A stretch of DNA of 64,000 nt, taken from NCBI GenBank assembly GCA_001414345.1, contig LLCB01000022.1, forward strand, positions 1-64,000, given 5' to 3'. Every line of letters starts with the position of its first letter. The first letter of the stretch is position 1. Position numbers and translations under genes: made by a program. This document shows positions 1-13,076 of the stretch, piece by piece. Source of the stretch: Hymenoscyphus infarciens (lineage: Eukaryota; Ascomycota; Leotiomycetes; Helotiales; Helotiaceae). The notes below the pieces were generated by a model. That model saw only the letters and a program-made list of their open reading frames with translations, was not told the DNA's origin and ran no database searches.

Positions 1-660
1 ACTAAAAGTTACTAGTAAATAATTAGATAGATACTTTTAGTAGTTTAACTATTAGAAGTTACTATTTATATAATTTAAATAAAGACTTTTAGTAGTTTAA
101 CTACTAAAAGTTACTAGTATATAATTATATAGAGACTTTAAGTAGTTTTACTATTTAAAAGTTATTATTATATAATTTAAATAAAGACTTTAAGTAGTTT
201 AACTATTAAAAGTTACTAGTAAATAATTAGAGAGAGACTTTTAGTAGTTTAACAACTAAAAGTTACTAGTATATAATTATATAGAGACTTTAAGTAGTTT
301 TACTATTTAAAAGTTATTATTATATAATTTAAATAAAGACTTTAAGTAGTTTAACTATTAAAAGTTACTAGTAAATAATTAGAGAGAGACTTTTAGTAGT
401 TTAACTACTAAAAGTTACTAGTATATAATTAGATAGAGACTTTAAGTAGTTTTACTATTTAAAAGTTATTATTATATAATTTAAATAAAGACTTTAAGTA
501 GTTTAACTATTAAAAGTTACTAGTAAATAATTAGAAAGAGACTTTTAGTAGTTTAACTACTAAAGGTTACTAGTAAATAATTAGATAAAGACTTTTAATA
601 GTTTAACTACTAAAAGTTACTATTTTAAAGTTATTAGTATATAATTTAAATAGAGACTTT
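1..660. repeat. AT-rich tandem array, about 152-bp period
   Basis: The word TTACTAGT plus its context recurs at about 111, 263, 415 and 567, an exact spacing of 152 bp. Each period is made of three related units of 50-51 bp. Each unit runs from a TTACTAGT- or TTATTATT-like start through GACTTTWAGTAGTTTAAC to a closing TATTAAAAG or TACTAAAAG. The units are partly palindromic, because CTTTTAGTAGTT and AACTACTAAAAG face each other. The array is open at the left window edge, so its full length is unknown. No coding potential is visible. Confidence 0.85.
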
Positions 661-1186
661 AAATAGTTTAAATATTATATAGTATTAATTAAATTATAAA
701 TTTATTAAAATATTAGTTAATAAATACTATAATAGCTTCTAATAAAGTTTTATTCTATTCTAAGATATTCTTTTTTTAATAGCTAACTTTTTATTCTACT
801 TAGTCCTAAGCGTAATAGTCTATAATAAGGCCTTCTAAAGAAACTCTACTTTACTAGGTCTTGTTATAGACTAATTCGTCTAGGACGAAGTATAAGAATT
901 TAGACGAGATTCTACGACTCTTAATAGAGCTGAATTCTTACGTTGGTTTTAGCCCTCGCACGGGCCGGGGTTCGGCTAATTTAGCATGCCCGTAGTGTTT
1001 AATACATAAAGCATCTACGAACTCAGGTTAGCCACGATTTAGACTCTAAGCTACCTTCTCGCTTACAATAAAATCAACAAATACAACAAATGCTTTGACC
1101 TCGACAACGATGTTATAGCATCCTAATTCAACCCTGAACGATAAGAGAGACAGACTCGGGGACAAGTCTTTTTCAAGAGAGAGGGA
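661..1186 (+). mobile_element. Degraded 3' internal end of an LTR retrotransposon
   Basis: The sequence directly before the LTR at 1187 ends in a purine-rich stretch (AAGAGAGAGGGA), as expected of a polypurine tract. Reading the plus strand near 1093-1143 gives a short tail that includes FDLDNDVIAS, a TAA stop where a CAA codon would fit, then FNPER and a terminal stop. That is compatible with the C-terminus of an element protein carrying a C-to-T stop mutation. Composition is closer to normal around 940-1200 than on either side. The superfamily cannot be assigned from this remnant. Confidence 0.45.
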
Positions 1187-1571
1187 TGTGATAGCCTGTC
1201 ACCTAGGCCATCCTAGATAGCTGGGAGTACCTGCCGCATCTAAGGTTCAGCTATAGTATATTTAGCTTTCGGTAGTTGTTGTTTTACATTGTCTAATTTA
1301 GGAAGGTTACATACGTCCGTACGTCTGTCCAGACTTTTAGACGTACTTCGTAGGGTTCGGGCTTTTGTATTAGCTAACGTATGTCGTTGTTCGGTTTCGT
1401 ACCCCTTTATATCGTCCGAACCTCTTATATATAGCAGCCTACTCTCCTAGAGTCAGAAAAGGCCAGTTTAGCCTTTTCTTCCGTATTAGAGCCTAGTATT
1501 TATATACGTCATTCTACCAAACGCACTCCTATATGCCTCTTCTGTAGTTGTGTGTATTTCGTGCTATTACA
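1187..1571 (+). mobile_element. LTR of a retrotransposon (385 bp)
   Basis: The segment starts TGTGATAGCC directly after a polypurine tract and ends GCTATTACA. The ends form the imperfect short inverted repeat TGTGATAGC / TGTAATAGC with TG..CA termini, which is the classic LTR structure. No second copy of this LTR was found in the window, so the partner LTR would lie to the left or be lost. The target-site duplication cannot be checked without the other end. Confidence 0.6.
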
Positions 1572-4500
1572 AAATTAAGGCTTTCTAATAATATAATTAA
1601 AACTTAATTCTATAGTATAGATGATTTTTAATCGTATCTTAAAGATAATAGACTTTAGATATTTAATTTAGCTTTAATATATGTTTTAGTACGCTATATT
1701 ATAATTAGTTAAAATATACTTTAATTATTTATAGATTAAAGAGTATTAATTATAATTACTTTAGATATAAAAAAGGTCTTTAAAAGGCTTTCTCTTTCCT
1801 TTTAAAAAGTCTTTTATCTTTATCTTTTATATCTATTTAAAAGTTATTCTATGATTATTACTTATCTCTTTTTAGTATTAGTTACTAAAAAATTATAACT
1901 TCTACTACTACTATTAATACTTTAAAAGTTTAATAACTTTAGTTCTCTTAATTACTTTTATAATTTTATTCTTTATTTATTACCTCTATATCTTACTTTT
2001 TACTAATTTACTATATTCTCTTAGATATTAAGCTCTTAGTTTTATATTTCTCTAGAATTACTACTAATATTACTTATTTTATTCTATTTAAGTACTTTAA
2101 GCTCCTAGGAGAACCTCTTTAAAACTAAGCTAGTAGTGACTAATATAAGTACGTCTTATTTAGATCTATAAGAAGTGTTCTAAATCTAGAAAAAGCCTAC
2201 TAAAAGACTTTAAACTAGCTATATTTAGCTCTATATAATCGATAAGAATTATAAGATAGTTTATATATAAGAAACTCTTAAATCTAATAATATACTTAGC
2301 TTATTAATTTCTTCTTTAGTAATAAATCTACTAGCTACTAGGAGTAGTATTATAAGTACTATACTAAGAGATATACTATAAATAGTAGTATTAAAATTAT
2401 AACTACTTACTTTTTTAAGAATTATAGAATTAATATTAAATCTCTATACTAAAAGGCTATTAAAAAGAGATAAATTAGTATTAAAGAAGCTATAAATATA
2501 GTCTATTAAAACTCTTAAAAAAGGTATAAGATTATATATATAATCTATTCTAACTTTACTAATAAGTACTTAGCTATTAATCTTAATACTTTAGAAGTTT
2601 TATTTATAAACCTTATTACCTCTTATAACCTTCTTATACGCTTTACTAAATATAAGGCTTTTTATACTCTTATTTAATATCTTAATAACTTTAGAGATAA
2701 TATTCTACTTAAAGTATACTCTATACTATATAACTAGGTTAAGCGATAATATTAGAACGATTTTACTAAAACGAAGTCTTATCTATTAAGATTCTAGTCT
2801 AAAATATATATATCTAATAATAGGTAGAAGTTAGAGAATAGTCTTTCTATTCTAGAATATATAGTCTATAGAGTTAACGAGTTTAGTAACTTAGTAGAAG
2901 TAGTACTTAGTATAAAATAAATTAAAGAGCTCTATATAAGTAAAAATATAGTACTCTTTTTACTTAAAATACTTCTAAGAATCCTAAATAAATACTTATT
3001 ACTTTTAATAGAGATAGTTAATAAAATTAGCTACTTTCTTATAAATAATATACTTAATAACAACGTTATACTTTGCTAAGTTACTTTAGTACTAGGTAAA
3101 TATAATATAAGAGACTAGGCTAAGTACTACTAAATTTAATATATATACTATATACTCTATCTTATTACTAGAGATATAGCTTCTAAAAAGTATATAGATT
3201 TTAAGCTTAAGATAAACTAATTAGAAGATACTTACTTCTAGGACTCTTTATAGAGGTTTAAAGTTTATTAAATACTTCTTTAACTTTATAAAAAAGATAT
3301 ATATAAGTATAGTATTATATAACGAATTTAAGAAGTTAACTAGAGGTCTTATTATACTCTAAGCTAATAAAATACGCTAGATATCTTAGTATAAAAGTAT
3401 TTAAAGAGTAATTGCTTTAAGGCTTAAGATTAAGTACTTTTAGAATATATATAAGTTTAATCTTAATAATATAACTACTACTTATAATTAGTCTAAACTT
3501 GGTTTAGTAAGTATAGTACTACTTTTACTTATTAATCTCTTACTAATTTAATTAGATAAGACTCTTTTTTAGCTCTTTTAAGCACTTCTTATTAGCGTTT
3601 AAGAGTATATCTAGAACTCTTAATAAAACGATTCTAATAATAGACTTTATTCTCTCTCTTTTTAAAGAGGTTTAAAAGAAGTATATTAATAATCTAACTA
3701 TACTATTCTTATTTTAAAAAGGTAAATAATATTCTTTTTCTCTTTTACTTTACTAATAATACTTTAGAGTAAGAAAAGATCTCTAAATACTATAATTTAA
3801 CTAGGAGATTACTAGTATATACTACTATAGTAGTACTCTACCTAGCTTATAAGTAAGAGTACTTAGAAAAGGCTTAAGAACCTAGCTAGATAGCTCTTAT
3901 TTAGACTATAGTAGAAAAACTATAAAATAATAATTATCACTCTAAGGTAGTATCTAGCTATATAAATAATACTAATATTAACTCTTAGATTACGTTATTT
4001 AGTCTACTTTATTACTCTCTAGTATCTGTTTAAGTATCTAATTTATTTACTTAGTTTTTATTTTAAAAGAGAAGTAAGAGATAAGCTTTAACCCTTGTTT
4101 TAACTTTATCTCTTTTTACTTTAATCTTTTAATTTTACCTCTTTTTAGCTAATATACTTTAATCTAGGCTTCTCTCTCTTAGAAGTAATAAGTATACTTA
4201 ATATTATATTCTTCTATCTTAAGATATAAGTAAAAGTATAATTAAATAGTAGCTTTAACTTATCTAAAAGAAGACCTATTCTAATCTTTATAAGATAGTA
4301 ATAGATATACTTTCTATCTTATATTTAAGTGTCTTAGTAGAACGCTTTTAGTCTTTAGCTAAATTAGTAGTTATAGATTAACGTAATTACTTTAAGATAT
4401 ATACTATAAAGATATTTAAATATTTAAAGTCTTAGTATAAGATTATATTTTATAATCTTATTAGCTAATTCTAGAGTAAGAAGAAGGTATTTAATATATA

Positions 4501-5231
4501 AGAAGTGCTTTAAGAGAGCTTAGATAAGAGTACTTTTACTTATAGAATAAATAATAGATCTAGTTTTAGTTTAAGTTTTAAGAGATCTATAAACTAAACT
4601 TATTTTCGTTATTTTTTCTAGTAGTATATATTTATTCTTATATTTTAAGTACTTAGATAGTTATTTCTCTTTATCTAAAGAATTTTATAATATACTATTA
4701 ATTTATTATTAAATAAAGAGTTATAAGAAGGCTTAGTTATTAGAGTACTATTACTAGGCTAATTATTTCGAAAACGTTATATCTAGTAAGTTAGTTATTC
4801 TTAATAACTACGTCTTTTAAAAATAAGCTCTGAACGCTAAAAATTTAATTAAATACTAATTAGTTACTACTAAACTTCCTATTAAATTTAAAGTATTATA
4901 ATTAATTATATACTATAATCTTTATATAAAATATTTAGTAAGATATACTAAGACTTAGGTCTTAGTATAGCTTATATATAATATATACTCTAAATATCTA
5001 TTAATTTATATACTAAAAAGCGACTTTTAGCTATATACTTAATTAAACTACTAGCTTCTTATAAAATCGCCTAATACGCTTAGTTTAGACTATTTAGTAT
5101 ATAATAAACAACTTCTACTAATTATTTTATTAATCTCTATTATTATTATTATCTAGTTTTAAAGTAGTAGAAGAGTATATAAAAAAGTATAAATAGTCTT
5201 ATTTTAAGAAAAAGTAGGTTTTAGCGCTTAT
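1572..5231. repeat. AT-rich RIP-degraded DNA, element not identified
   Basis: About 3.7 kb of very AT-rich sequence with almost no CpA or TpG and many TpA dinucleotides. Every frame is broken by TAA and TAG. It looks like old transposon sequence converted by RIP, but no protein motif was readable with confidence. No tRNA, rRNA or host gene is visible. Confidence 0.6.
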
Positions 5232-5564
5232 TATAATAGTACGAAATATATACTACTAGAGAAGAGATATATAGAAATGCTCTTAAGATAGAATAACGTA
5301 TATAAATACTAGATACTAATATAGAAGAAAAGGAAAAACTATTCCTCTTCTATACTAAGTATAAATATCTATATATAAGAGGTTAGAGACTACTAAGTTC
5401 TAATAAGAATAATAACTAAGCTTTTTCTAATATAGCTACTAAAATAATAAAAGCGAAATATATAATATTTAAATCTTACTTCTTTTAGTATCTTCTGTTT
5501 TATAAGTTATAGAGGTATTAGTAGTTTTACGAATACTAGTAATTTAGAATAGTATACTATTATA
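5232..5564 (-). repeat. Putative 3' LTR of the Ty3/gypsy element
   Basis: This segment is similar to 13077-13554 along its length, for example TAGTACGAAATATATACTA at the left edge and AGTAGTTT followed by ACTAGTAATTTAGAATAGTA near the right edge. It is 333 bp long, whereas the partner is about 145 bp longer, so one copy has a deletion or the other an insertion. The short inverted ends TATAATAGTAC and GTACTATTATA fit TG..CA ends changed to TA..TA by RIP. Confidence 0.65.
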
Positions 5565-7361
5565 TTCTTTCTTTTTTAAAAAGACTTGTTTTAAGTCTTT
5601 AGTTATTAATTAGTATAGTATTAGGTTAACTAGAGTATTATTTATCTATTTATTATAAAGAATATAATTTATCTACTATTATAGTATTTAAGAGTTAAAA
5701 TAGAGTTAGTAACTAGTAGTATTATTATTTAAGAGATAATTGCTCTTTATTTACTATTATATACTATATAATAATAGATATAAATAGAAGAGAAGCTAAT
5801 TATTAGCTATTAGATAGAAAGCGGTACGCTACTATAAAGTTATTATATTCTTACTATTATTATATATTATAATAGTAATTATTAAGTAATAAATAATAAT
5901 TATAAAGCGATAGCTGTTATTATAAGTAGTATATTAATAAGTGACTTCTCTCTAATTCTAACTTCTCTTCTTCTTTTCTTTCTATCTAAATAATATATAT
6001 ATAGTAAGAATACCTTCTAATTAGATATATTCTTATATACTAACTTATCTTTTAGAATATATATATATATTATATATATATATATATAAAAGTAAGTCTT
6101 TCTCTTCTTAATTAGGCTTAATTTAAGGCTAATCTAATATAGTAAAATGCATCTTCTATATTCTTCTAGTACGCTTCTAGCTACTTACCGAGTCTACTAT
6201 ATTTAGTATCTTTAGGTAAAATCTTAGAATAGAGATTATATATATACTTTTAAGAAGTTAAAGTTAAAGAAGTATAGGTACTATATAGAGTAGAATACTA
6301 TATATATCCTAGTAAGTTTAATCTTAAATATATACTAAATCTATTCTAACTTAGGTAGTTGCTATAGTTTATAGAGAAGGAGTTTAATAAGCTTAAGCTT
6401 AAGAAGGAGAAGAGGGAGATTAAGAAGGGTACTAAGGCCTTAGATAAGATGTTAGTTATTACTAGTATAAAGGTATTAAAGAATAGTTTAGAGGTATAGT
6501 TTACTCTTCTAAAGGAGACTTAGACGCTTTATACTAAGGTTACTATAAGTACCTCTTACTTATTAGAGAGGTTTTAGTTACTAATATTTAATAGTCTTTA
6601 TACTATACTATAAAGAGTAAGACCTCTGTCTAAACCTAGGTTTAGGTTCTCTTTAAGACCTACTTAAAGAGTTTATAGACGTCCTCTTTAAAGCTAGTTA
6701 TAGGAGATTACTAAGGTAAGAAGTGTCCTTATAAGAAGGAGGTAGTAGAGGAAGAGCTGATTTAGGCTCTTTATGCTCGAGAGAGTAGAGAGGAAGATAA
6801 TAAGTTAGAAGAAGAAGAGGCTATAGCTTAGAGAGAGTTAGTAGGCTCTATTTTAGTAGTAACTTATTCTTAGTTCTTTACTTTATTAACTTTAAACATT
6901 TCTATTAGTTAGTGTTTTATCTTAGGTTTTTATTATAAGTTTCTTATTAAGAGTAACTAGAATTAGAAGGTATTAATAGAGTTTTATAAATTAACTCTTT
7001 TATCTAATTCTTATCTAATTCCTATATATTAAGCTATTTAGAGAGGTATTAAGGTAGTCTTAGCTCTTTTAGATATTTAGTATAAAAGTCTCTTAGATAA
7101 TATAGTAAACTCTAAAAATTATTTATAAAATACTAAGTAGGATCTAAATTATATCTAACCTATTTTACTTAATACTATAGCTATTTTCTAAAAAGTCTAC
7201 TATTAAGTATTTCTTATACCTCTTATTCTTATATACCTTTAATAATGTCTAATAGAGGCTCTAGAGCCTCTTATCTTAGTAAGAGAGTGTTTAAATCTTT
7301 TAAAAGTATATTAAGAGTGAAAACATTATAAATTAATAATCCTTCTAGAAGTTTTAGCTTA

Positions 7362-7760
7362 TCCCTTCAGTTATCCTTACACCCCACGTGTAGACGCGTT
7401 CAGCAGTCCGGTTTAAAACTACTCTCATTTGAGGTAGTTTCAGACTAAAATCTAGGTAGCTTTAAACTACGATGCTGCTAAACCAGTTTGGGAGTGCCAA
7501 GATATCAAAATCTGAATTGAAGTAAGAAACACGTCTACGGGGCGTACTTGAGAGGCCTTCTTTTTAAGGACTTTTTTAGTAGAGGTTTTTAAACATAAGA
7601 TCATAGGTAAATCATTATTCAATTTCTACATCGTTATATACTTTGGTAGGGTTTAAAGAATAAGATAATAATTTAAATATTTAGTCGCGTCAGGGCTGGA
7701 AATATGAGGTTAGAACCGCGTTCCACTAAATCACGTGGGGTGTAAGGATAACTGAAGGGA
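7362..7760. mobile_element. 399-bp MITE with 29-bp perfect TIRs and TA duplication
   Basis: The left end (7362-7390) starts TCCCTTCAGTTATCCTTAC and is the exact reverse complement of the right end (7732-7760) over 29 bp. TA dinucleotides flank both ends (7360-7361 and 7761-7762), the duplication expected of Tc1/mariner-type transposition. It has no coding capacity. Its base composition is normal and it keeps CpG sites, in sharp contrast to the surrounding degraded element. It splits the integrase C-terminal region of the Ty3/gypsy element, so it inserted into that element. Confidence 0.88.
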
Positions 7761-10700
7761 TAGAAGTATCTTATATAATCTAGTATTTTAAAAGGTCTTA
7801 TCTACTATTTAGTAAGCTTTTAGCTAGAAAGATTTATTTTAAGATTCTTAATAGATAAGTAAACTTTATCTCTAAGATCTTAGTTAATAGCTCTTTAGTA
7901 TTAATTTATACTATTCTCTATTCTTTTCTAAGCCTTACTTATATTATCTTTAACTATCTTCTAAGTAGAGTATATATATTAGGCTACTTTTACTACCTTA
8001 TTATAGTTAAGACATTTCTAAGGAATAGACGTCTTTAGTATATTCTAGTTCTATAAAGTCCTTAGATTAAGTCTAAACTTAAGCTAATAAGGGGTTATAC
8101 TAATAGATAAGTATAGAAGTATTATTTATACTCTATCTATTAGAGGGATTAATTTACTCTAGTTATCTTAGTAGTAGTTTATAAAAAGCCTTAGTCTCTA
8201 ATTAATATATTAGTTTATTATCTCTATCTCTCTATCTATTTATTTATAGTAGATAGTACTAAACTTAAGCTTAATACTAATTATTTAATAAAATTTAGTC
8301 TAAAATAATAATATAAGTTAGGGTTCTTAATTAGATAGAATCGATTTAGAGTAGTAACTAAAATAGTAAATCTATTAAATAAAAAGTTTAGCTAAACCTT
8401 TAATATCTAGAGTTAAGTAGTAAGGTATTAATACTAAATCCTTTCTAAGTTAGTTAATAAATACTAATATAGTATTAAATCTATATTTATCTTTTAAGAA
8501 TAATTTAAAATCTATATATAAATGTTATATAAGATAGTTAGGTATAAGTAGAGAGTAAAGAAAGCCTTATTACTTAGTTTATTAAAAATAGGAGTATTTA
8601 TAGGCTTAATAATTCCCTATATACCTCTTATAGTCTAAACCTAGTCTAACCTAGTAGTAGTATTATATAAAAATAACTAGTATATCTTTTTTATACTTAG
8701 ATAAGTACTAGATACTTAGTTATAGACTTCTCTAATTAACTTTATATAGAGTTTAGTATTTCTTTAAATATAAAGTTAATTCTTAAAAAGGAGTAAATTA
8801 TCTAGTAAGATAGAGTATCTATCTAGAAGTTTATAACGTTCTTTCTAAAAGGAGTATAGGTTATCTTCTTTTAACTTCTAAATTATATCTAAACTTAACT
8901 CTAGAATAATATCTATTATATTAAGGAATATAGACTATTCTTATAAAAAGATCTAAACAAGTTTAGTATTAATTTAAGAGTCTAACTAATTAGGTCTTAA
9001 GAGAGTATATAAGCAGCTATCTAATTTAGCTTAATTATAGGTTTTTAAGTCTTATTTATATTAAGTTAATATATCTACTTTTTAATTACTCTTTTTAGAT
9101 ATAAATCAGATTTAAAAGTTAAAGTCTAATAAAAACTCTATCTATTAGACTTACTTAGCTATAAGTAGCTTAGTTATTATAAAGTATTCTAATAATTTAT
9201 AGTTTAAATATATATTAATATACTTCTAATATAATATAAGTTTAAGACACTATTTCTTAAAAGCTTCTATAATAGTAGATAGTTCTTTATTATAGATCTC
9301 TTAATTTAATTCATAGTTAACTAAGACATATAAGTAAAACCTAATAAAGTACTAAAAGCTATTATATTATTATAAGAATATATCTACTATTACTCTTTCT
9401 AAAGAGTCTATTTCTATCTTTATATTATAATTAAAGTTAAAGTAGTATAAGGTTTATATAGTAAGTAGCCTAGTCCTTAGCACTTTAAAGGCTTTATTAT
9501 ATTTAAGTATCTATAAAAACAGCTCTATAAGGCGTATTATTATAGTTAAGGGTTTAGCGATTTTAGTATAACCTTTAATAAATTATCTATAAAATCCTAT
9601 AAACTTTAAATAAGACTTTATACCTATTATAGTATTAGGTTAGACTTAGTTTTATAAAAGCTCTACTTTTTTAGAGTTAACTTTAAATCCTTTTATAGTT
9701 AAGATAAATCCTAAGTATTTAACTCTAGTAATACTAAATTTACTTTTCTTAATATCTATCTAAAGTTCTACTTCTCTAAGCCGATTTAGAACCTTTTTAA
9801 CCTATTCTTTATATTCTTTAATAGTATCTAAATAAATTAAAATATTATCTAAGTAGGTAATATAGAAGTTATCTAAATAGTTAATTAAGATATTATTTAT
9901 ATAACGTTAATAAGTAATAAAGCTATTATAAAGTCTAAAAGAGAGGACCTTATATTTATATATATTATACCTAGTTCTAAACATAGTTATCTCTTCTAAG
10001 TTAAGATCTATTTAGATATAATAAAAAGCTTATCTAATATCTAATTTAGTAAAGATTTTAGCTATTCTTATTCTAGAAAGAAGCTTATTAATATAAGAGA
10101 TTAAGTAAGAATCGTTTTAGATTAAAACGTTTAGCTTCTTATAATCGATATAAAACTATAACTTATTACTATTAGCCTTTTTAATAAAGAGTACTAGAGA
10201 GGCGAAAGAGCTATTACTATTAATAATAAACTCTTTATCTAAGTTCTTTATAAGATACTCCTTTATAGCTTTAAGCTTTATAATTAACTATTAATATAGA
10301 GGTAAAAAGGAGTTAGAAAGTAGCTTATTTAAAGTAATCTTATAGTTATACTTATAATAAAGAAGGAGCTTATTAGAAGCTACTTTTAAGAACACGTCTT
10401 TATAAAATAAGTAATATTTTAGGAGTTAAGTCTATATTAGAGCTCTTATCTTATTATTATCTTAAAAAGAGGCTAATCTCTTATTAATAACCTAATCTAG
10501 CTTATAGAAGCTTATTATATAAAATTCTAAATTAGGCTATTTTATATTATAATATATTACGTTTATACTTATTTTATAGATAAAAGAGTATAGAGTCTAG
10601 CCTTTTAAGACTATACTAGTAGTTTATAAGAGCTTTAAACTAAAGTAAGATATTAAAATTTTAAGAGGTATTATTATAAATAGAAGTAATAACTTAGCTA

Positions 10701-13076
10701 TATTTATAAGTCTACCCTTTTTATATCTTTCTTATTACTAGATAGCGTATTCTCTTTAGTTTATATCTAACTAGTAATTTAAAAAAGGTTTCTAGTTCTA
10801 GCTAGAAAGAGAAAGTAAAATTTCCTTACTATAGTAGAGAGTTAAGTGGTATTTAGCTAGCTAAGTAATCTAGTTCTTTAAAAGGTTAAGAAGAACTTTA
10901 AAATAGTTTAACTACTTATTACTAATAATTAGGTCTTATTATTTAAGGTCTAGGATAATAAAGAGGTAGTTATAGATATAATATTTATCTATATTTAGAT
11001 ATAGTTATATAAACTAAGTTACCTAGCTTTTAGTACTATTATTATATCTATAAATAAATACTAAGTAAAGTAGTTTCTAGATCTTTAAACTTATTACTTT
11101 TAATAATTATAGAGTTAAAGGTTAATTTAGAAATAGGTACCTATTTACTTCTATATCTACTAAAGCTTATATTTTAATACTATATCTCTATATACTAAGA
11201 GTAGTATTTATAAGGAACTGTTTTCCTTTTATAAGCTTAGAAAGGTTAAGTCTAGCTAGATTATATTTATATAAGCCTAGGAAGGTATTTTTACCTAGGT
11301 CTCTTCGTTTTCCTTTTAACTTAGGTTAGAGTTAGAGTACTCTTTAGGTAGTTATTCTTTCTTAAGTTAATTATCTATTTCGTTAATACTAGGTAGATTA
11401 GAATAGTTAGACTTAATATGTCTAGGTTTCTTATAATTATAGTATTTTATACTAGTAAGAAGTTAGTCTATAGACGAAGTCTTTAATCTTTTACTAGTAG
11501 AAGAGGGCTTAAGAGTTTAAGAAGTTTTTTAAGAAGTAGAATAAAGTCTATATAAAGGTAATAAGGGTTTTATTAAAAAACTAGATAAGGTTTAGTTAGT
11601 ATTAGGCTTTTAGTATAATAAGCTTATTATAATAGGTTTTTTAGCACTTATTATACTAGTTATATATAACTTAGTATTATAGTACTATTCCTTATCTATA
11701 AATAATAGGTCTCTTACTATCTTATTAAAGTTAGTATTCTAGTACCTCTTACTATTAACTAATTAGGTTTAAAGCTAAGGTGTAAGCTTATCCTATATAT
11801 AGTAGAACTTATCTTACTCTAATACTTCTTTAAGTATTACTATACTTAAAAAGCGACTTTTAAATTCTATAAAACTTTCTTCTATATAACCCTTCTATCT
11901 TATCTAAAGAGACTAAAAGGCGTTCTAGGTATCCTCCTTCTTATGACTAGTTAGATAATAGATATTAAGAAGTCTAATTATTTCTTTATAATCTTTAAAT
12001 ACTATTTTACTTATATTAGACTTATATTAGGGCTCTAAGTAGTTCTAGGCGAGTTTTGTTATTATCTCTTAAATAAGAGCTTTATAAGTTAAAGGTATCT
12101 AATAATAGTTAGTATTTATATAGAGTTAATTATATATTAATATTCTTTATTACTTATATATAAGTAAAACGCTATTATCTAAAAGTTTAATTTTCTTTAT
12201 AATCTTACTTTTAATAAGTTAAAGGGCTTTTAAAGTACTTTTAGGTTATAGGTATAGAGTAGGTTATTATAAGGAAGGAATATTAGAAGTAGAGTCTTAC
12301 TTATAATAATAATTAAAAGAGATAGAAGGAGGTGTTTATATAGATTAGATAAGACTTAGACTTTAGTTATTATTTAGTAGTTATTAACTAATTTACTATA
12401 CTAGGTTTAATAATTAAGCGATTTAATTATCTTACTCTAAAATTCTCTATTCTTTTTCTTAATCCTTAGCCTTTGTAGCTTAGATTATACTCTATATCTT
12501 ATCTATATTAGAGAAGTCTTATTAATCTCTCTAGCTTCTAGGCGCTAAGCCTTTACCTTTGTTATTCTTAGGCTTCTTAGTATTCTTAGAGGTATAGTAC
12601 TAAGTTAGAGACCTTTTAGTAAGAGCTTAACTTTATTACCTAAAGAGGGGCTCTACGCTTAGAAGTAGAGCTTAGAAAGAACCTAGAGTTACTCTAGATT
12701 CTAATATATTAAATATTAAATTAGAGAGAGAGTAAAAAGAGCGATTTAGGAGTTTTCTAGATAACTATTTATATTATTAACTATTTAAATCATATATAGT
12801 AATCTCTATATAGAGAGGGTTATTAGGATTCTTAGAAACACTTAGTATATTCTAATCCTTTAATATATAAGATACGATTTTTACTAGCTATCTATATAGA
12901 TACTAAACCTTAGTATTACTAGCTATCTAGGAGATCTCTAGAATCCTAGCTATTTAAGAATATATTATTATAGTCTAATTCTAGGCTAAATCGAAATCGA
13001 AATAAAAAAAAGTAATAATAAGCTTAAAAGAGATATTATAAAGGCTGTTACTAGTAAAGAAGAGTTATTATTTTTA

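Noticed and set aside
1..660. Telomeric or CRISPR-like repeat
   Set aside because: The units are AT-rich 50-51 bp tandem repeats without unique spacers and without the TTAGGG motif, so neither applies.
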